Part shown: positions 45,756 through 57,574 of the stretch, in pieces | Layout: each line of letters opens with the position of its first letter | Numbering within the stretch: the first letter of the stretch is position 1 | Assembly (NCBI GenBank): GCA_963678705.1 | Contig: OY783208.1 | Coordinates: 24,640,207 to 24,704,206, forward strand | Length of the DNA: 64,000 nucleotides | Direction: 5' to 3' | Source: Panorpa germanica | Lineage: Eukaryota > Arthropoda > Insecta > Mecoptera > Panorpidae | The notes under the pieces: generated by a model | Databases searched by the model: none | Told to the model about the DNA's origin: nothing | What the model saw: only the letters and a program-made list of their open reading frames with translations | Made by a program: the position numbers and the translations under genes

Positions 45756-46285
45756 GGCTTGTGTCCTCATTTATTAGTGGTCGATTTTTCAATTGTTGAT
45801 TGAAATTGATGTTAATAAATGTGTATTGGTGTGTCTATTTTATTAAATATCTAAATATTGACGGAGATATAGCAATTAAAAATTTAAATTGTAGTTTTAG
45901 CGCTAGAAATGGTCGGCCATATTTGTATGACGTGAAATGCATTTTAACGTCAGTTATTTGTTACGTAGGTCAGTGCTGTGGTAATGTTTTGTAGCTGTTG
46001 GTAGTCAAATAATCAAGTCAAGTCAAAGAATAATAAGTTTTTATTTTATTTAACCCTGTTAAGGCAGACATAATATTGAAATTTGATTGTTCCTTGAAAT
46101 AGCTGTAAATAATATTTGATATTTTGATATATAAATACATATAGCAGAGATTTATGAGCTGTAAGGTTGGCAAAATGACTTTTTTAATTGTTAATATCTC
46201 CTAACATATAAGGAGTTCTATTAACCCACTTTATCAATATATAGTACACTTTTATAGAAATTAAGACATAGGACACTAGCCCATT
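45756..46285 (+). mobile_element. Family A MITE inside copy 2
   Basis: Counterpart of 35899-36431, with the same internal deletion. It begins CAATAGGCTTGTGTCCTC and ends GGACACTAGCCCATTT. Confidence 0.8.
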
Positions 46286-46655
46286 TACAAATTTTGAAAA
46301 AAAGTTAGTCATTTAACGAATAAATTGAACAAAAAATTTATTTTGGGGAAAAAAATATATTTTTTTAGTTAGTTTATATGAAAAATTATTTGTTGTTATT
46401 TGTAAAATTAATATGGAACGAGTTAAATATTCCAATTTAAAAATGAAATTAAAATTTGACATTAAATTCAATTCACACACAAAAGGCAGTCGTCGCTTGT
46501 GACAGGGGTAAAGTTTAGTATATTGATAAAATGGGTTACTAGAACTTCTTATATGTTAGGAAATATTAACAATTAAAAAAGTCTTTGTGTTTTTTTAATT
46601 GTTAAAGGGATTCAACGTTGTACACATTCCAAGAGGTGAATCAGTTCTGAAATGT

Positions 46656-46695
46656 TGCTATCTCTTTTACACAACACAGCGTAAAAGAGATAGCA
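46656..46695. repeat. Perfect 15-bp-stem hairpin, copy 2
   Basis: Identical in stem and loop to 36802-36841. Flanking sequence differs slightly, for example AATCAGTTCTGAAA against AATCATTTCTGCAA. A 78-codon ORF spanning it is judged fortuitous. Confidence 0.75.
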
Positions 46696-47444
46696 TATTT
46701 ATGACAGTACCTGATTTCTATACCTCACAAACCTTTTCTGCAGAGGGAGTATACTTTAAAATGTTTACACCTCATTTCCTTCCCCTTCCATCACCCCTAA
46801 AGCGGCTCAATTCCTGTCAGACATTTTTAAGCTAAGTGATAGGACCTGATTTGAAGACAACTCATTTACAGTGGAACCAGTAAATGAACAGGACACATCT
46901 ACCTGACTTAAGGTATGTCAAACTTTGTATACATAACCTCAAATATTGAATTTCATTTGTATTGTCATAGTGCCACGTGTTTTGAAATTATCTTCGTTAT
47001 TTTAAAGCTCTTATACGCCTAAGCATTTTACTTAATTAGTTATTCAACTTATTAAAAATGTTTTAGATATAAAAGAATACCTTAATTACATTTTATATTT
47101 AATTAATAAATATAAAAATACGTCCTATATTATAATGTTCCAAGTGAATGTTTATATGTTTACGCGATTCGTTTGTTAGCTCGAAAATTCCAACACTTTT
47201 GGTGGCCTCAGATTTTGGAAAAACTAAAAGAAAGTTTTTTAATTTTTGCTGTATTACTTTTAATTCGTAAAAGATAGAAATTTGAAAATTTGCTTGTGTA
47301 TTACGCGCTATTTATTGCATCACTCTTAAAAATTTTCGGATTATTTTTAAGACAAAGTTTCTAAAGCAAATTTGAGAAACCGGTATTAAAAAAAATTAAT
47401 ATACCGTGCCTTAATTTCGTTTACCATACCAGTGCATTAAACCC

Positions 47445-47670
47445 ATTTAAGACACATTTGTGCATTAATTTTGTATGAAATTTAATAACCATATTTTTAA
47501 AATTTAAGACACGTGTATTAATTTTGTATGAAATTTAATAATCGAATTTTTAAAATTTAAGACACATGTGTATTAATTTTGTATGAAATTTATTAATCGA
47601 ATTTTTGAAATTTAAGACACATTTGTGCATTAATTTTGTATGAAATTTAATAACCATTTTTTTAAAATAA
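47445..47670 (+). repeat. Minisatellite of about 55 bp, four copies
   Basis: Repeats of a unit containing TTTAAGACACATTTGTGCAT and TTTTGTATGAAATTTAATAA. GACAC occurs at 47451, 47508, 47561 and 47616. Copy 1 has a single unit at about 37580-37650, so the array expanded in copy 2 or contracted in copy 1. Confidence 0.85.
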
Positions 47671-48309
47671 CATATTTATTTCATTTATTGAAAATTATTT
47701 TACATTAATAATACATATACTGTATAAATAATGTACTGTGGAGTGTAATAATATACTGTGACTTATTTTAATAATAATACAATAAATAATTTTCTTCATA
47801 ATCAACAAATTAAATGCTTCATTAAATAGGTCGACTTCTTCTATAAACTCTTTCAGTCGGGGTTCAATTGTAGTGTTACTTCTTTTAACTTTATTTTTAC
47901 TTCCCGTTGTTGGATATATTTCAAGAAATATCCTAGAAAAACAGTAGCAAATATTACCATTAGTAGTAAAATTAAGTTAATCTAAGTTAAGTTAATAGTT
48001 CAAACCCTTGAATCAATTCCAATGTTCTTTTCACTTCGGAATCAATTAAAATTGGAAAAATAACTCCAATGTTTGGAATTTCAGTGTTCATAATATGTGC
48101 TTAACGTTCTGCATTAGATGGCATGGTCTGCACATATAATAATTCTAATGGTGGTTCATTTCCATTATCTTTTCATATAGCATCTATTTACTTCCAACAT
48201 TCAACGGCCTTTAAATATTTCTTTATGGGATCAAGCGACTGCATTTATTGACAACATATGAGAGACATACATTAGTTCCATTGTTTTTACATAAAGCGTA
48301 CTATTATAT

Positions 48310-48620
48310 CTTAATATATATAAATTACGTGTCACTGTGTTGTCCGCTATGGACTCCTAAACTACTTAACCGATTTTAATGAAATTTGTACACCGTGTGC
48401 AGTTTGACCCAACTTGAAAGATAGGATAGCTTACATCTCAATTTATTTATCTTATTGCTAATTATTTGTCTATTAATTATCTGTATATGACATATGACAT
48501 CGGGCGACGATGATGGCGACATCTGTTGACTAGATTGAGTAAATATTCAATAGATGGCGCTATGTAATGTAATATGACAAAAACGTTAGTCACAGCAACG
48601 CGTGGCCGGGACAGCTAGTA
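48310..48620 (-). mobile_element. Retroelement-like tail (RTE/SINE type), copy 2
   Basis: Partner of 38290-38590 and more complete, retaining the block around GACCCAACTTGAAAGATAGG. It ends CAACGCGTGGCCGGGACAGC. Confidence 0.65.
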
Positions 48621-48692
48621 GTTCTATAGATTTAGTATCTGTATGAAGTTCTATGAACTAAAATTACAACGGCGACTCAACGTAAGAAGGGA

Positions 48693-48776
48693 ATGAAGGG
48701 GGAAGATGGTACACCTAAAAAAACCGTGTACAGCGCCCCCTCCCCGTCCTCCCACTTCCAAGGCGGCATCGAATAA
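48693..48776 (+). other. GC-rich island with a 27-codon ORF, copy 2
   Basis: Appears identical to 38661-38744, including the stop. It is about 1.7 kb upstream of LRR gene 2. Function unknown. Confidence 0.3.
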
Positions 48777-49599
48777 TTATCCATAATACAATTACTTTAT
48801 TACTTATACATGATTGAAATTATTTATGAATTTTAGTAATGTTAGGTTAATCTGTCTTCATTTTATGTATCACATGTGTTACTGTTCGATACAGGAGAGC
48901 TAGGAGGTCAGGAATTCGAGACCTGATGTATCTCGGTTGATGCACAAAATTAGACTCCCGTTAAAATCTAAATTGGCAACATTGTATATCGTTTTGAATT
49001 ATTCCGAGCAAGCAAATAAAAGACGCTATATAGCCATGTCATGTGTCCCGTAGTCCCTCATGAAACCCGTTGATTCTCGGAATGTTGTGAGGGTGTAATT
49101 ATGCATCTCACTCCAGATATAGTAATAATTAGTTCCATCTGATCGACGCATGTATGTTTTTGGATTAGGTCGATCTCATTATGCAAGTTGTTAGGGATGA
49201 CTGATTGTAAACTTAAATAATTAAGCTTCCTTATTTTAATATATCTAATACTGTGAAATTTTAGGAATCACATTGAAACAAGTAATTGGAATAAATCCAC
49301 GTAATGAAAAGCCGCCGATTACACAACTGTTCATAATTATAATTATGAATATTATCGAATATATAAATTCAAGTTTGAATTAAATCATTATTGACTTCAA
49401 ATCATACATGTAAAACAGACGTCGCTATGCGACGGGGTAAACGCTATTTACTTTTAATAACTTCAGAATAAAATTAAAAATAATACGTCTTAATTTTATT
49501 TAATACACCCAGGTAGTAATTTTACCATTAAATCTGTATTAAATTTAATATATATTTTTTATTTGGTCTAGACCTCGAAAGTTTAGGGTATTTTGAGGA

Positions 49600-49794
49600 A
49601 TGTCGGTTTATAATAAAAATAATGAAAAACGGTATTTTAACTTTTTAGGGTTATTATCACACTTATTCTACAAACCAACAATGTATGTTAAAAATGACGG
49701 TGAAGTAGACCCTGTCCAAAAATTGTACCTGGACGGTGTTGCCGAATTTGGCTCTTCTATTTATCTGAGAAATAAGAACCAAGAAAATTATTAA
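49600..49794 (+). pseudogene. Short ORF with ATP synthase coupling factor 6-like core (copy 2)
   Basis: 64-codon open frame. A deletion relative to copy 1 joins FYKPT directly to MYVKNDGE, followed by DPVQKLYLDGVAEFG and ending NQENY. The frame is open but the middle is shortened, so a functional coupling factor is unlikely. The similarity is limited to the short DPxQKL core. It is probably a decayed gene or retrocopy duplicated with the segment. Confidence 0.35.
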
Positions 49795-50489
49795 TTAGTA
49801 TGAGTACAGCTACAATTGGAACTAGAGATACCAAAAATAATTGTAAATTGACAAAATGGCGCGCTTTTCAAATTCTAATTCTAAAAACAGGGTTTTTTTT
49901 AATAGTTATTTAATGAAAAAAATACGAAATTTGTGAAATAAATCAATATTGTGAATAACATATTAAAATTTCAGACGATTCGGTTTTTCTCTTTTTCTAC
50001 AACACCACGCCGAAAAAAGTAGTTTTAAGATATAGTCCAAATCACGATAGTTCAGCGGCGACTTATACTTAAAACAGGTTATAAGAGCGGTATAAATCTA
50101 TAATACGATAATGAATTTTATCTTATTCGTTTCTATATACATTAGAGAAAATTAAGTGAGTCTGTGCTTTTTAGTTATATCGGCAGTTTATACCCCACAA
50201 CTTGTTTTAAGTATGAGTCGCCGCCGAACTCTCGTAATTTGAACTATATATGCTAAAACGGCTGTAGAAACGAATCTATTGTAAAAACAAAAGTCCCCCT
50301 TAACATTTTGCAGACCACCATTTTGAAAAATCTTTTTTTAACCTCATTAAACATAATAGTAGTAATCCATACCGCTAGATGTCTCTAGTCGTATTAATTC
50401 TGGTTTCTATATATTGACTTTAAAGTAATTTTTGTTTCTAGGTGAATCTCTCCTGTTGAAATAGTTTTCCAACTTATTAATTCGTCGCC

Positions 50490-52631
50490 ATGTTAATCAC
50501 AGAATTAGACACTTACTGCATGGAGCACTTGGTGTCCTTCTTGGACAAGCCAGATGTCTTAGAGTTTAGCAAAGTTGGCCTGGATCAGGAAGCCACAGAT
50601 GCCTATTGGCGAAAAACAACTGTGATACGATTTAGTGAATGTATGACGGTAGATGACAAGCTCCTGCAATATTTGCGGTTGTGTCCTTCCCTTAAAGAAT
50701 TGGTCATAAGTTGTTCCATGAGTGTCCCCATGACACACTCGCTCCTAAACACGATTGGTCTTCATTCTCGCGCTCTGGAAACACTGGACATCTCCGGGAT
50801 AAACCTGACATCTTACAAAACAAGTTTTCTAAGCTCCTGCCCACAGTTGAAGTCTTTAAGTGTTCGTATTCCATTCTTTTACCTGAAAAAACCTTCGCGT
50901 GGATTATTCCACCCAGAAACCCAGCTGGAACACCTATCCGTGGATGGATATATAAAAAGATGGAGAAGATGGATAAGACAAGCGAATAATGAGACTAGGA
51001 GTCTGTTCTTTTTATCAGATGTTGCTGCAACGCAAAGATCTTTGAAATCTTTAACGATTGAAACCATCGATGAAGACATCGTTGGTGAGATCTTTGCCAA
51101 CAACCCACACCTTGAGGTCGTGACCGTGACAGGGAACGAGCTGAGAGACATGAGATGTCTACTCCAATTACCGAAGACCTTAAAACATTTGCGTGTACGT
51201 TATTGTGGTGAAATAGCCACAACCACATTAATAGAGTTTTTCCGAGGTTGGCATCTCGATTCCTTCACCATGGACGCTGTCTTGATAGTTGCCTGCCCAA
51301 ATATAATGGCTGAACTGCCACCCTTAAGACACCTAGAAATAAAGCGCAGTGTGAATTCTTTCTGGCCTTCCTTGGGCTCCTTAAGGAATCTAAGTCACTT
51401 ACGAAGTCTCAGTTTGACAGAATTTGAGTACACCCATAATGCCAGACTTACGGAGATATTCCGCAGCTGTGTCAACGTGGCCTCCCTGGATATCGATGGA
51501 AGAGGCATGAGATTTAGCCCAGATTTGTTTAAAATAATTGCGGAAATGCCAAAGCTAAAGGACATTAGAATCGGGCATGACAGGAGAGATACGGATTACA
51601 TGGCATTGATGCGTTGGCTCTCAACAAGCAAGACTTTGACGTCAGTAAATTTAAGATGGTTCCAAGGTTTGGAGACCAAAGATATCCTAATGCTGATCCA
51701 GGGTTCCAGCATTTTAGAGGTGAGTTTTAAAACTATCATTTTAATTATTTCCTATAGATTAACAGTGTGTCCAAAATGTGTGCGAGAGAGAAAGGTATAT
51801 GTTCTTATTTGTGCTCTATGCGCATGCGTCGAAAGTGACAGCTGTCTAGATATAATAAATATTAAATATATAAAGAAATTATATTTCCTTAGTTGGTACA
51901 AAGCTCGTCTGTCGGTAAAACAGTGACCGTTCAGTGAAAAGATATACTCATGAACGCCATAGATGTCGCTGTATTTATATTTATACATATCTACATTATT
52001 CTACATCAATATAATGTCATATTTAACATATGTCACGTATTATATCTAGACAGCTGTGACTTGACCACTGTCACTTTCGACGCATGCGCATAGAGAACAA
52101 ATAGAAACATATAGCTTTCTGTCGCTATAAGCCTACATGTTACGTCATACAAATATGGCCGACCATTTCTAGAGCTAAAACTACAATTCCAGTTTTTAAT
52201 TGCTATATCTCTGTCAACATTTAGATATTTAATAAAATAGACACGCCAATACACATTTATTAACATCAATTGAAAAATCGACCACTAAGAAATGAGGATA
52301 CAAGCCCCTTGCTCTAAATAACTGGTATTTTTTTTTTTGCAGAATTTGGAGCTAAGTGGAAACACACTAGAACCAGATTTAGTCCTGAAAATAATCGAAG
52401 TTCTGACGCAACAAAAAAACAGGACGAATATTTTAGATGTAACGTTCCATGAAGTTGAATTTCATAAAGAGGTTTGTACTAACAACTTTAATAACATTTT
52501 TAAAATACATAAACTAACATATTGCCCCTGGAGGTTATGTGACATCTTTAACATTGTTTTAATTTCTAATTATTTTGCAGGACATTCCAAAAGGAAGCTG
52601 TCATTCTCTACTGCGGGTGCAATTTAAATAG
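50490..52631 (+). CDS. F-box-like/LRR protein, paralogue 2
   Basis: Exons 50490-51719, 52343-52471 and 52581-52631, all phase 0, give 469 aa; the three extra residues come from a 9-bp insertion near codon 157 (RRWI). The architecture matches paralogue 1: an N-terminal F-box-like segment followed by LRRs. In exon 1 I count about 37 amino-acid-changing and 10 silent codon differences from paralogue 1. About 33 of the changing ones lie after residue 140, mostly just after LxxLxL strands: VRYCGEIA for VLHCGRMA, IVACPN for IDLYPN, KRSVNSF for KFCFYPF, and TEFEYTHNARLTE for TNFTNTHNAGLTL. The first 140 codons and exons 2-3 are almost unchanged. No stop or frameshift is seen. An acceptor before the ATG (about 50441) again suggests a leader exon. 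Intron retention would add the same family B-derived tail. Confidence 0.85.
51762..52312. repeat. Family B foldback plus inverted family A fragment in LRR2 intron 1
   Basis: Counterpart of 42527-43074, with the same junctions. The family B right arm has decayed further here (ATAGCTTTCTGTCGCTATAAG). Confidence 0.8.
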
Positions 52632-52668
52632 ACTTCAATAGTTTTTAACTCTTATATATAATTGGCAA

Positions 52669-52674
52669 AATAAA
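52669..52674 (+). terminator. Poly(A) signal of LRR gene 2
   Basis: AATAAA lies 37 nt after the stop codon, the same spacing as in paralogue 1. Confidence 0.6.
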
Positions 52675-52796
52675 TTAATTAGAAATACATCTAGGGTTTT
52701 ATTTTTAATTTAATCACATTTTCGATAATGTTTTTTGGCGTCACAGTTAATATATAATTACTTCTATAATTACTACATGATAAAATAACATTTAAA

Positions 52797-52940
52797 ATGC
52801 ATTTCACGTCATACAAATATGGCCGACCATTTCTAGCGCTAAAACTACAATTCAAACTTTTAATTGTTATATCTCCGTCAACATTTAGATATTTAATAAA
52901 ATAGACACGCCAATACACATTTATTAACATCAATTTCAAT
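52797..52940 (-). repeat. Family A MITE fragment at the end of copy 2
   Basis: Inverted fragment starting TGCATTTCACGTCATACAAA and ending in ATTAACATCAATTTC. It truncates the family C sequence, so it marks either a later insertion or the duplication junction. Confidence 0.7.
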
Positions 52941-54070
52941 ATCTAGGCTTAAAGCGGAACAACTGATAACCAACTTTATCAATATATAGTACAGTTTTAT
53001 AGTCACAGTTTGCGAGACTGTACCACTGCAAAATAGAGCCTTTTAGACAAACATAATTTGGTAATATTCTTCATGGAATCTTTAGGAAGCTAATTTACTA
53101 CATCGTATATTTCTTAGATTGACGCAAATCCCACAATAACAAAACAAGTAAAGCGTTGTTTTTCTTCGTACGTCAAAAGTAGTTTATAAAAGTGACGTTA
53201 GATGTCATTAGTGTCGCTAACAAAATAATAATTCCAAAGAAACGTCATTTATTATTCTTAAGAAATTAAATATTCAATATACGCGTATTTTTCTAGTTAA
53301 ACAATAATAAAAACATAATGCGCTGTAGCTAACACCCTGTAAATATATAAATATTTACATATATAAAGTTCACGATGTGTTAAAATAAAATTTCCATATT
53401 TTTAAAAGATTTTTGCGATTTTAATAAATATTGCGTCAACCTTTCACATAGTAGATTTTAGAACTTCAGGATCCTGTATTGATAACGGATAGATTACCAT
53501 CGTAACTACTTTCTCCAGGGCCGCATTCGTAGTAATACAAAAAATATATTTAACTTTTACTTATTAAAATGGATGACATATACTTGCCGTACTACTTTCT
53601 TTTAATTATAACTCGATAAATATTAGTCCGTTTTTAACGAAAAAATTCACGAGGATAGAAAAAGGTATAGTCAGCAATCTCTGCAATTTTCAGAAAAATC
53701 GGTGGTCAATTTTCGTCAAAAAAAATTATTAAAAAACAACGCTCTTAATTTGTATGTATAACGCCTGAAAAGATGCAACCATAATAGCTTACAAGTCACG
53801 TGATATTTAATTTGCATTCTAATTCTTCCCCTGTCTTCTAATTCGTCCCTGTTAATTAATTAGTGTTACTAATAAACAACATTATAGCCCCCAGCATCTC
53901 TCTACATCATGTCACCGATATCTCAACTTAAGATTAATACAAATAAACAATCTATGTTAAATTTTGATTTCTTTCATCATCTCTGATTGAGATTAGGACA
54001 CGCCCCCTTGTTGTCGCGAAAACAGGATTCTATCGCTTGTCAAAATAACTCAGAGAATGTTAAACTCAGA
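52941..54070. other. Intergenic DNA without a recognised gene
   Basis: A short family A-like scrap (CAACTTTATCAATATATAGT near 52970) is followed by AT-rich sequence. No open frame of interest on either strand and no dominant repeat family. Confidence 0.5.
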
Positions 54071-55030
54071 TGCTGGATCTGAAAGTGTGTCCAAAATGTG
54101 TGCTCATTTTTTAGTGGTCGATTTTTCAATTGTTGATTGAAATTGATGTTAATAAATGTGTATTGGCGTGTTTATTTTATTAAATATCTAAATGTTGACG
54201 GAGGTATAGCAATTAAAAGTTTGAATTGTAGTTTTAGCGCTAGAAATGGTCGGCCATGTTTATATGACGTGAAATACATTTTAACGTCAGTTATTTATTG
54301 AGTAGGTCAGTGCTGTGGTAATGTTTTGTAGCTGTTGGTAGTCAAATAATCAAGTCAAGTCAAAGAATAATAAGTTTTTATGTCATTTAACCCTGTTACG
54401 GCAGACATAATATTGAAATTTTATTGTTCCTTGAAATAGCTGTAAATAATATTTGATATTTTGATATATAAATACATAAATACATATAGCAGAGATTTAT
54501 GTAAGGTTGGCAGCGGTTGTGATGTCACATGCATTTGGAATGTGTACAACGTTGAATATCTTTAATAATTAAAGAGACAAGATGACTTTTTTAATTGTTA
54601 ATATCTCTTAACATATAAGGAGTTCTAGTAACCCACTTTATCTATATGTGGGACACTTTTATAGAAATTAAGACATAGGACACAAACCTATTGTCAAGTC
54701 AGAGCTGTCTAGATATAATACGTGACAGTTGTTAAATATGACATTATATTGATGTAGAATAATGTAGATAAGTATTAATATAAATACAGCGACATCTATG
54801 GCGTTCATGAGTATATATTTTCACTGAACGATCACTGTTTTACCGACAGACGAACTTTGTACCAACTAAAGAAATATAATTTCTTTACATATTTAATATT
54901 TGTTATATCTTAATAGAATATTAATATTTATTATATCTAGACAGCTGTCACTTTCGACGCATGCGCATAGAGAACAAATACGAACATATACCTTTCTCTC
55001 CCGCACACATTTTGAACACACTTTTAATCT
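54071..55030. mobile_element. Family B MITE split by a nested family A MITE
   Basis: GCTGGATCTGAAAGTGTGTC (family B left end) runs to about 54103. Family A in plus orientation follows from GCTCATTTTTTAGTGGTCG to ACACAAACCTATTG (about 54104-54692). Family B resumes with GTCAAGTCAGAGCTGTC and runs to its right arm near 55020. About 85 bp of the family B left arm are missing at the junction. Confidence 0.75.
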
Positions 55031-55154
55031 ATTGGAAATATAGGCTATTCACCGATGCATAGTTTGAGAACCTGTGGTTGTAATTCACATGTCAGACATG
55101 TGTTGATTCTCATCAGGCAATACTAATCACATTTCGTGATATATAGCTTCGGCC

Positions 55155-55304
55155 AACGGACAGTAGCCTCATTATTATACAATACTTGTTCGATCAAAGT
55201 TGCAGTGCCTTGTATTTGTACCAAGTGTCAAATTAAGTGAAAAATTGAAGTGAATATTAAAGTAATTAGTGTTAATATTAATTATTAAGTGTTCTCAGTA
55301 AATG
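55155..55304 (+). promoter_or_regulatory. Possible leader exon and promoter of the b5-domain gene
   Basis: A repeat-free stretch ends in TCAGTAAATG followed by the strong donor GTAAGT (55305). An initiator-like TCATT is near 55168. The next plausible acceptor in the gene's direction is TTTTTTTACAG at 59007, just upstream of the coding start at 59129. If so spliced, the ATG at the donor would open a six-codon upstream ORF ending in TAG. This is inference from splice signals only. Confidence 0.35.
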
Positions 55305-56428
55305 GTAAGTTAATTTTAAGCTACTGTCAAGTCTGTTTCCATGGTAACAATGCTTCCATGGTATTAGAATGAGGTTAAATTGTTGTTTTTTATTTCTTTT
55401 AATTTCAATATCATATTAAAGTAATATCACTAGACATACGTCGTTGTAGCATAGTTCAAATGTTGACAATAATTAGTGTGATATATAGTTGAGAATATGT
55501 ATATATTTGCTAGCTTATCATATCATGAATTTTTTGTCTGGAACGTGTTCGTTTTCTATTCAGTCGTTCAAAGGAAAGGTCCTTTTTATGAGCTACAGAC
55601 ATTGCAACGACGGTTCACTGCTGAATTAAAAGCGGAGTCGGTTTATGATTTATGACCGGATAATAAAAATATACCCATGTGGGAAAGAAACAGAAATACT
55701 TAATGAATGATGTTGGAAAAAGAAAGAATATTATTATGAAAAACTAACACAAAATCTGTGACAGGTAGAGAACTTGTAAAGCGTTAGAATAGAATTGTAC
55801 GAGTGACTCGAACTTCACCAAATAGGACACTTCACCAAATTGTTTACTGGGTGGTGCCCTTTTATATGTAGAAGGTATTTAAAAAGTCACGCATCTACGT
55901 GAAAATATGATGGCTCGTCATTGTATTTACGATATCACGAACAGCAGCTTATTAATCAGGAAAACGATATGATTTTTAGATAACACCAACCTTCAAACGA
56001 TTTGTGTTAAAATGTCATAACATTCCGACCATTAGTTTATGAAGTATAGTGGTTTAAATGATGATTGATTTTTACACGAAAATTACAAAAGTAGCGTTAC
56101 TAAAAACCAATATAACTCGTGAACTAATAGTCGAATTGTCATGAAATTTTAACACAAATCGTTTGACGATTGGTGCTATCTAAAAATCATATGAATCCTA
56201 CGAACTTATTGAGTGGTTTATTTGATTCATCTCATGATAAAGTTTACCCTACTGAAAAAGTCGTTGCTTGAAAAGTAGTCGGATGAAAGCAAAAGGTATC
56301 TCGAACAACACAAAAAGTTTTGATATTATAAAGTGATAAACAAAGAAAAATAAAATTTTAAATAGCTATATCTCCATTTACTTTTTGATATTTAATTAAT
56401 TAAAAACCTAATAGAGATAAATTGTTTT
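55305..56428. other. Spacer or intron without a recognised gene
   Basis: No coding frame and no strong repeat match. Possibly the first intron of the b5-domain gene. Confidence 0.5.
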
Positions 56429-57189
56429 TTAAGGAGGTACAGGACGTACCGTCAATAGAAAAAGTTTATCTCTCGGTAATACGAAATGCAAAATACGAAG
56501 TACATGAGGGACGAGCAAATATTGGGACTGTATCTTTGAAAATGAATTTTTCAATTCCCTATTAAACTGCTTTTTGCTTGTTAAAATGATTTTTTATGCA
56601 TATAATAGTTTAATAAATTAAAAATTACCTATAATTAATATCAAATTTATATTAATTCAATTTAAATTCAAATTAAATATTTTGAAAAAGGAATAATAAA
56701 TTTGGCAACGCTGTAAATTTACGTGTGTTGACGCATGCGTGATTTGGTTCTTTGACCAATAAATTGTTATATTTTATATAATATTTATTCCGATTTTGAA
56801 TTTCCCGCTCAAATTGGCATTTGCAACGTTGCCGGCTTATAACCTACATTTACTGTTTCTTAAAGGTTTTATTTAAATATTTTCGTAAATAGGTATCCTT
56901 TTGATAATTTTCTTTTTGCAATAGTTACAGAAAAGATTCTTTTATATACACCTAGTTTTTGAAAGCCGTGTCACCATTTTTTTATAGTTAAAAGTTATAT
57001 TATGTGGTGAAATTGAGCTAAAAATTATGATTTGTATGGAAAATGACTATTTTTAATCATGTATAAAAAGAAAACTATGAACCCTAGGTCTCTAAAATTT
57101 TGAGACAGCATGTATTTTAACTATTTGTATCGACCCTCCAAATTTTACAACGTTTTCATCATTTACGTTAACGTCCTGTACCTCCTTAA
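56429..57189 (-). mobile_element. Family D piggyBac-like MITE, complete copy
   Basis: Flanked by TTAA on both sides, with 15-bp terminal repeats GGAGGTACAGGACGT and complement. It is colinear with Rok intron 2 in reverse orientation. No coding capacity; it would need a transposase from elsewhere. Confidence 0.85.
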
Positions 57190-57574
57190 TGATGGATAAT
57201 TTAGTGGATATAATGTATAATTCATTTCAATCCGGTACATGAAATTAATATATGTCACCAGGAGTAAACTAGTTTATCCAGTTTCCACAAGAGGCGCTGT
57301 TAATGACATAATTTCTGTGCTAAAACAAAAACAAGTTAATCTGAGTTATGTAATTTAATGATTTTCATATCTACAAATGATAATGACTATAATATATTTT
57401 ATTTTAACCTTATGATTAATAAATACTGAATATTAAAATAGATTAACGTTTACACCGTTGATAACAACGTACAAATAATACAGTTATGCATTCTGGGTAC
57501 TATAACACACGCGCGCGGGAAATTTAAAATTCAGAACATTTTTCTGATTCATTTTTGTATACTTTTTAAAACTT

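Larger units (their letters stand above)
44388..52797 (+). repeat. Segmental duplication, copy 2
   Basis: About 8.4 kb, direct-repeat partner of 34541-43561. It lacks the LINE, has a fourfold minisatellite at 47445-47670, and carries a 33-bp-scale deletion in the short ORF. Homology on the right stops in family C where an inverted family A fragment begins at 52797. Confidence 0.9.

Noticed and set aside
46599-46835. 78-codon ORF spanning the hairpin in copy 2
   Set aside because: It is not preserved in copy 1 despite near-identity, and its start lies in repeat sequence.
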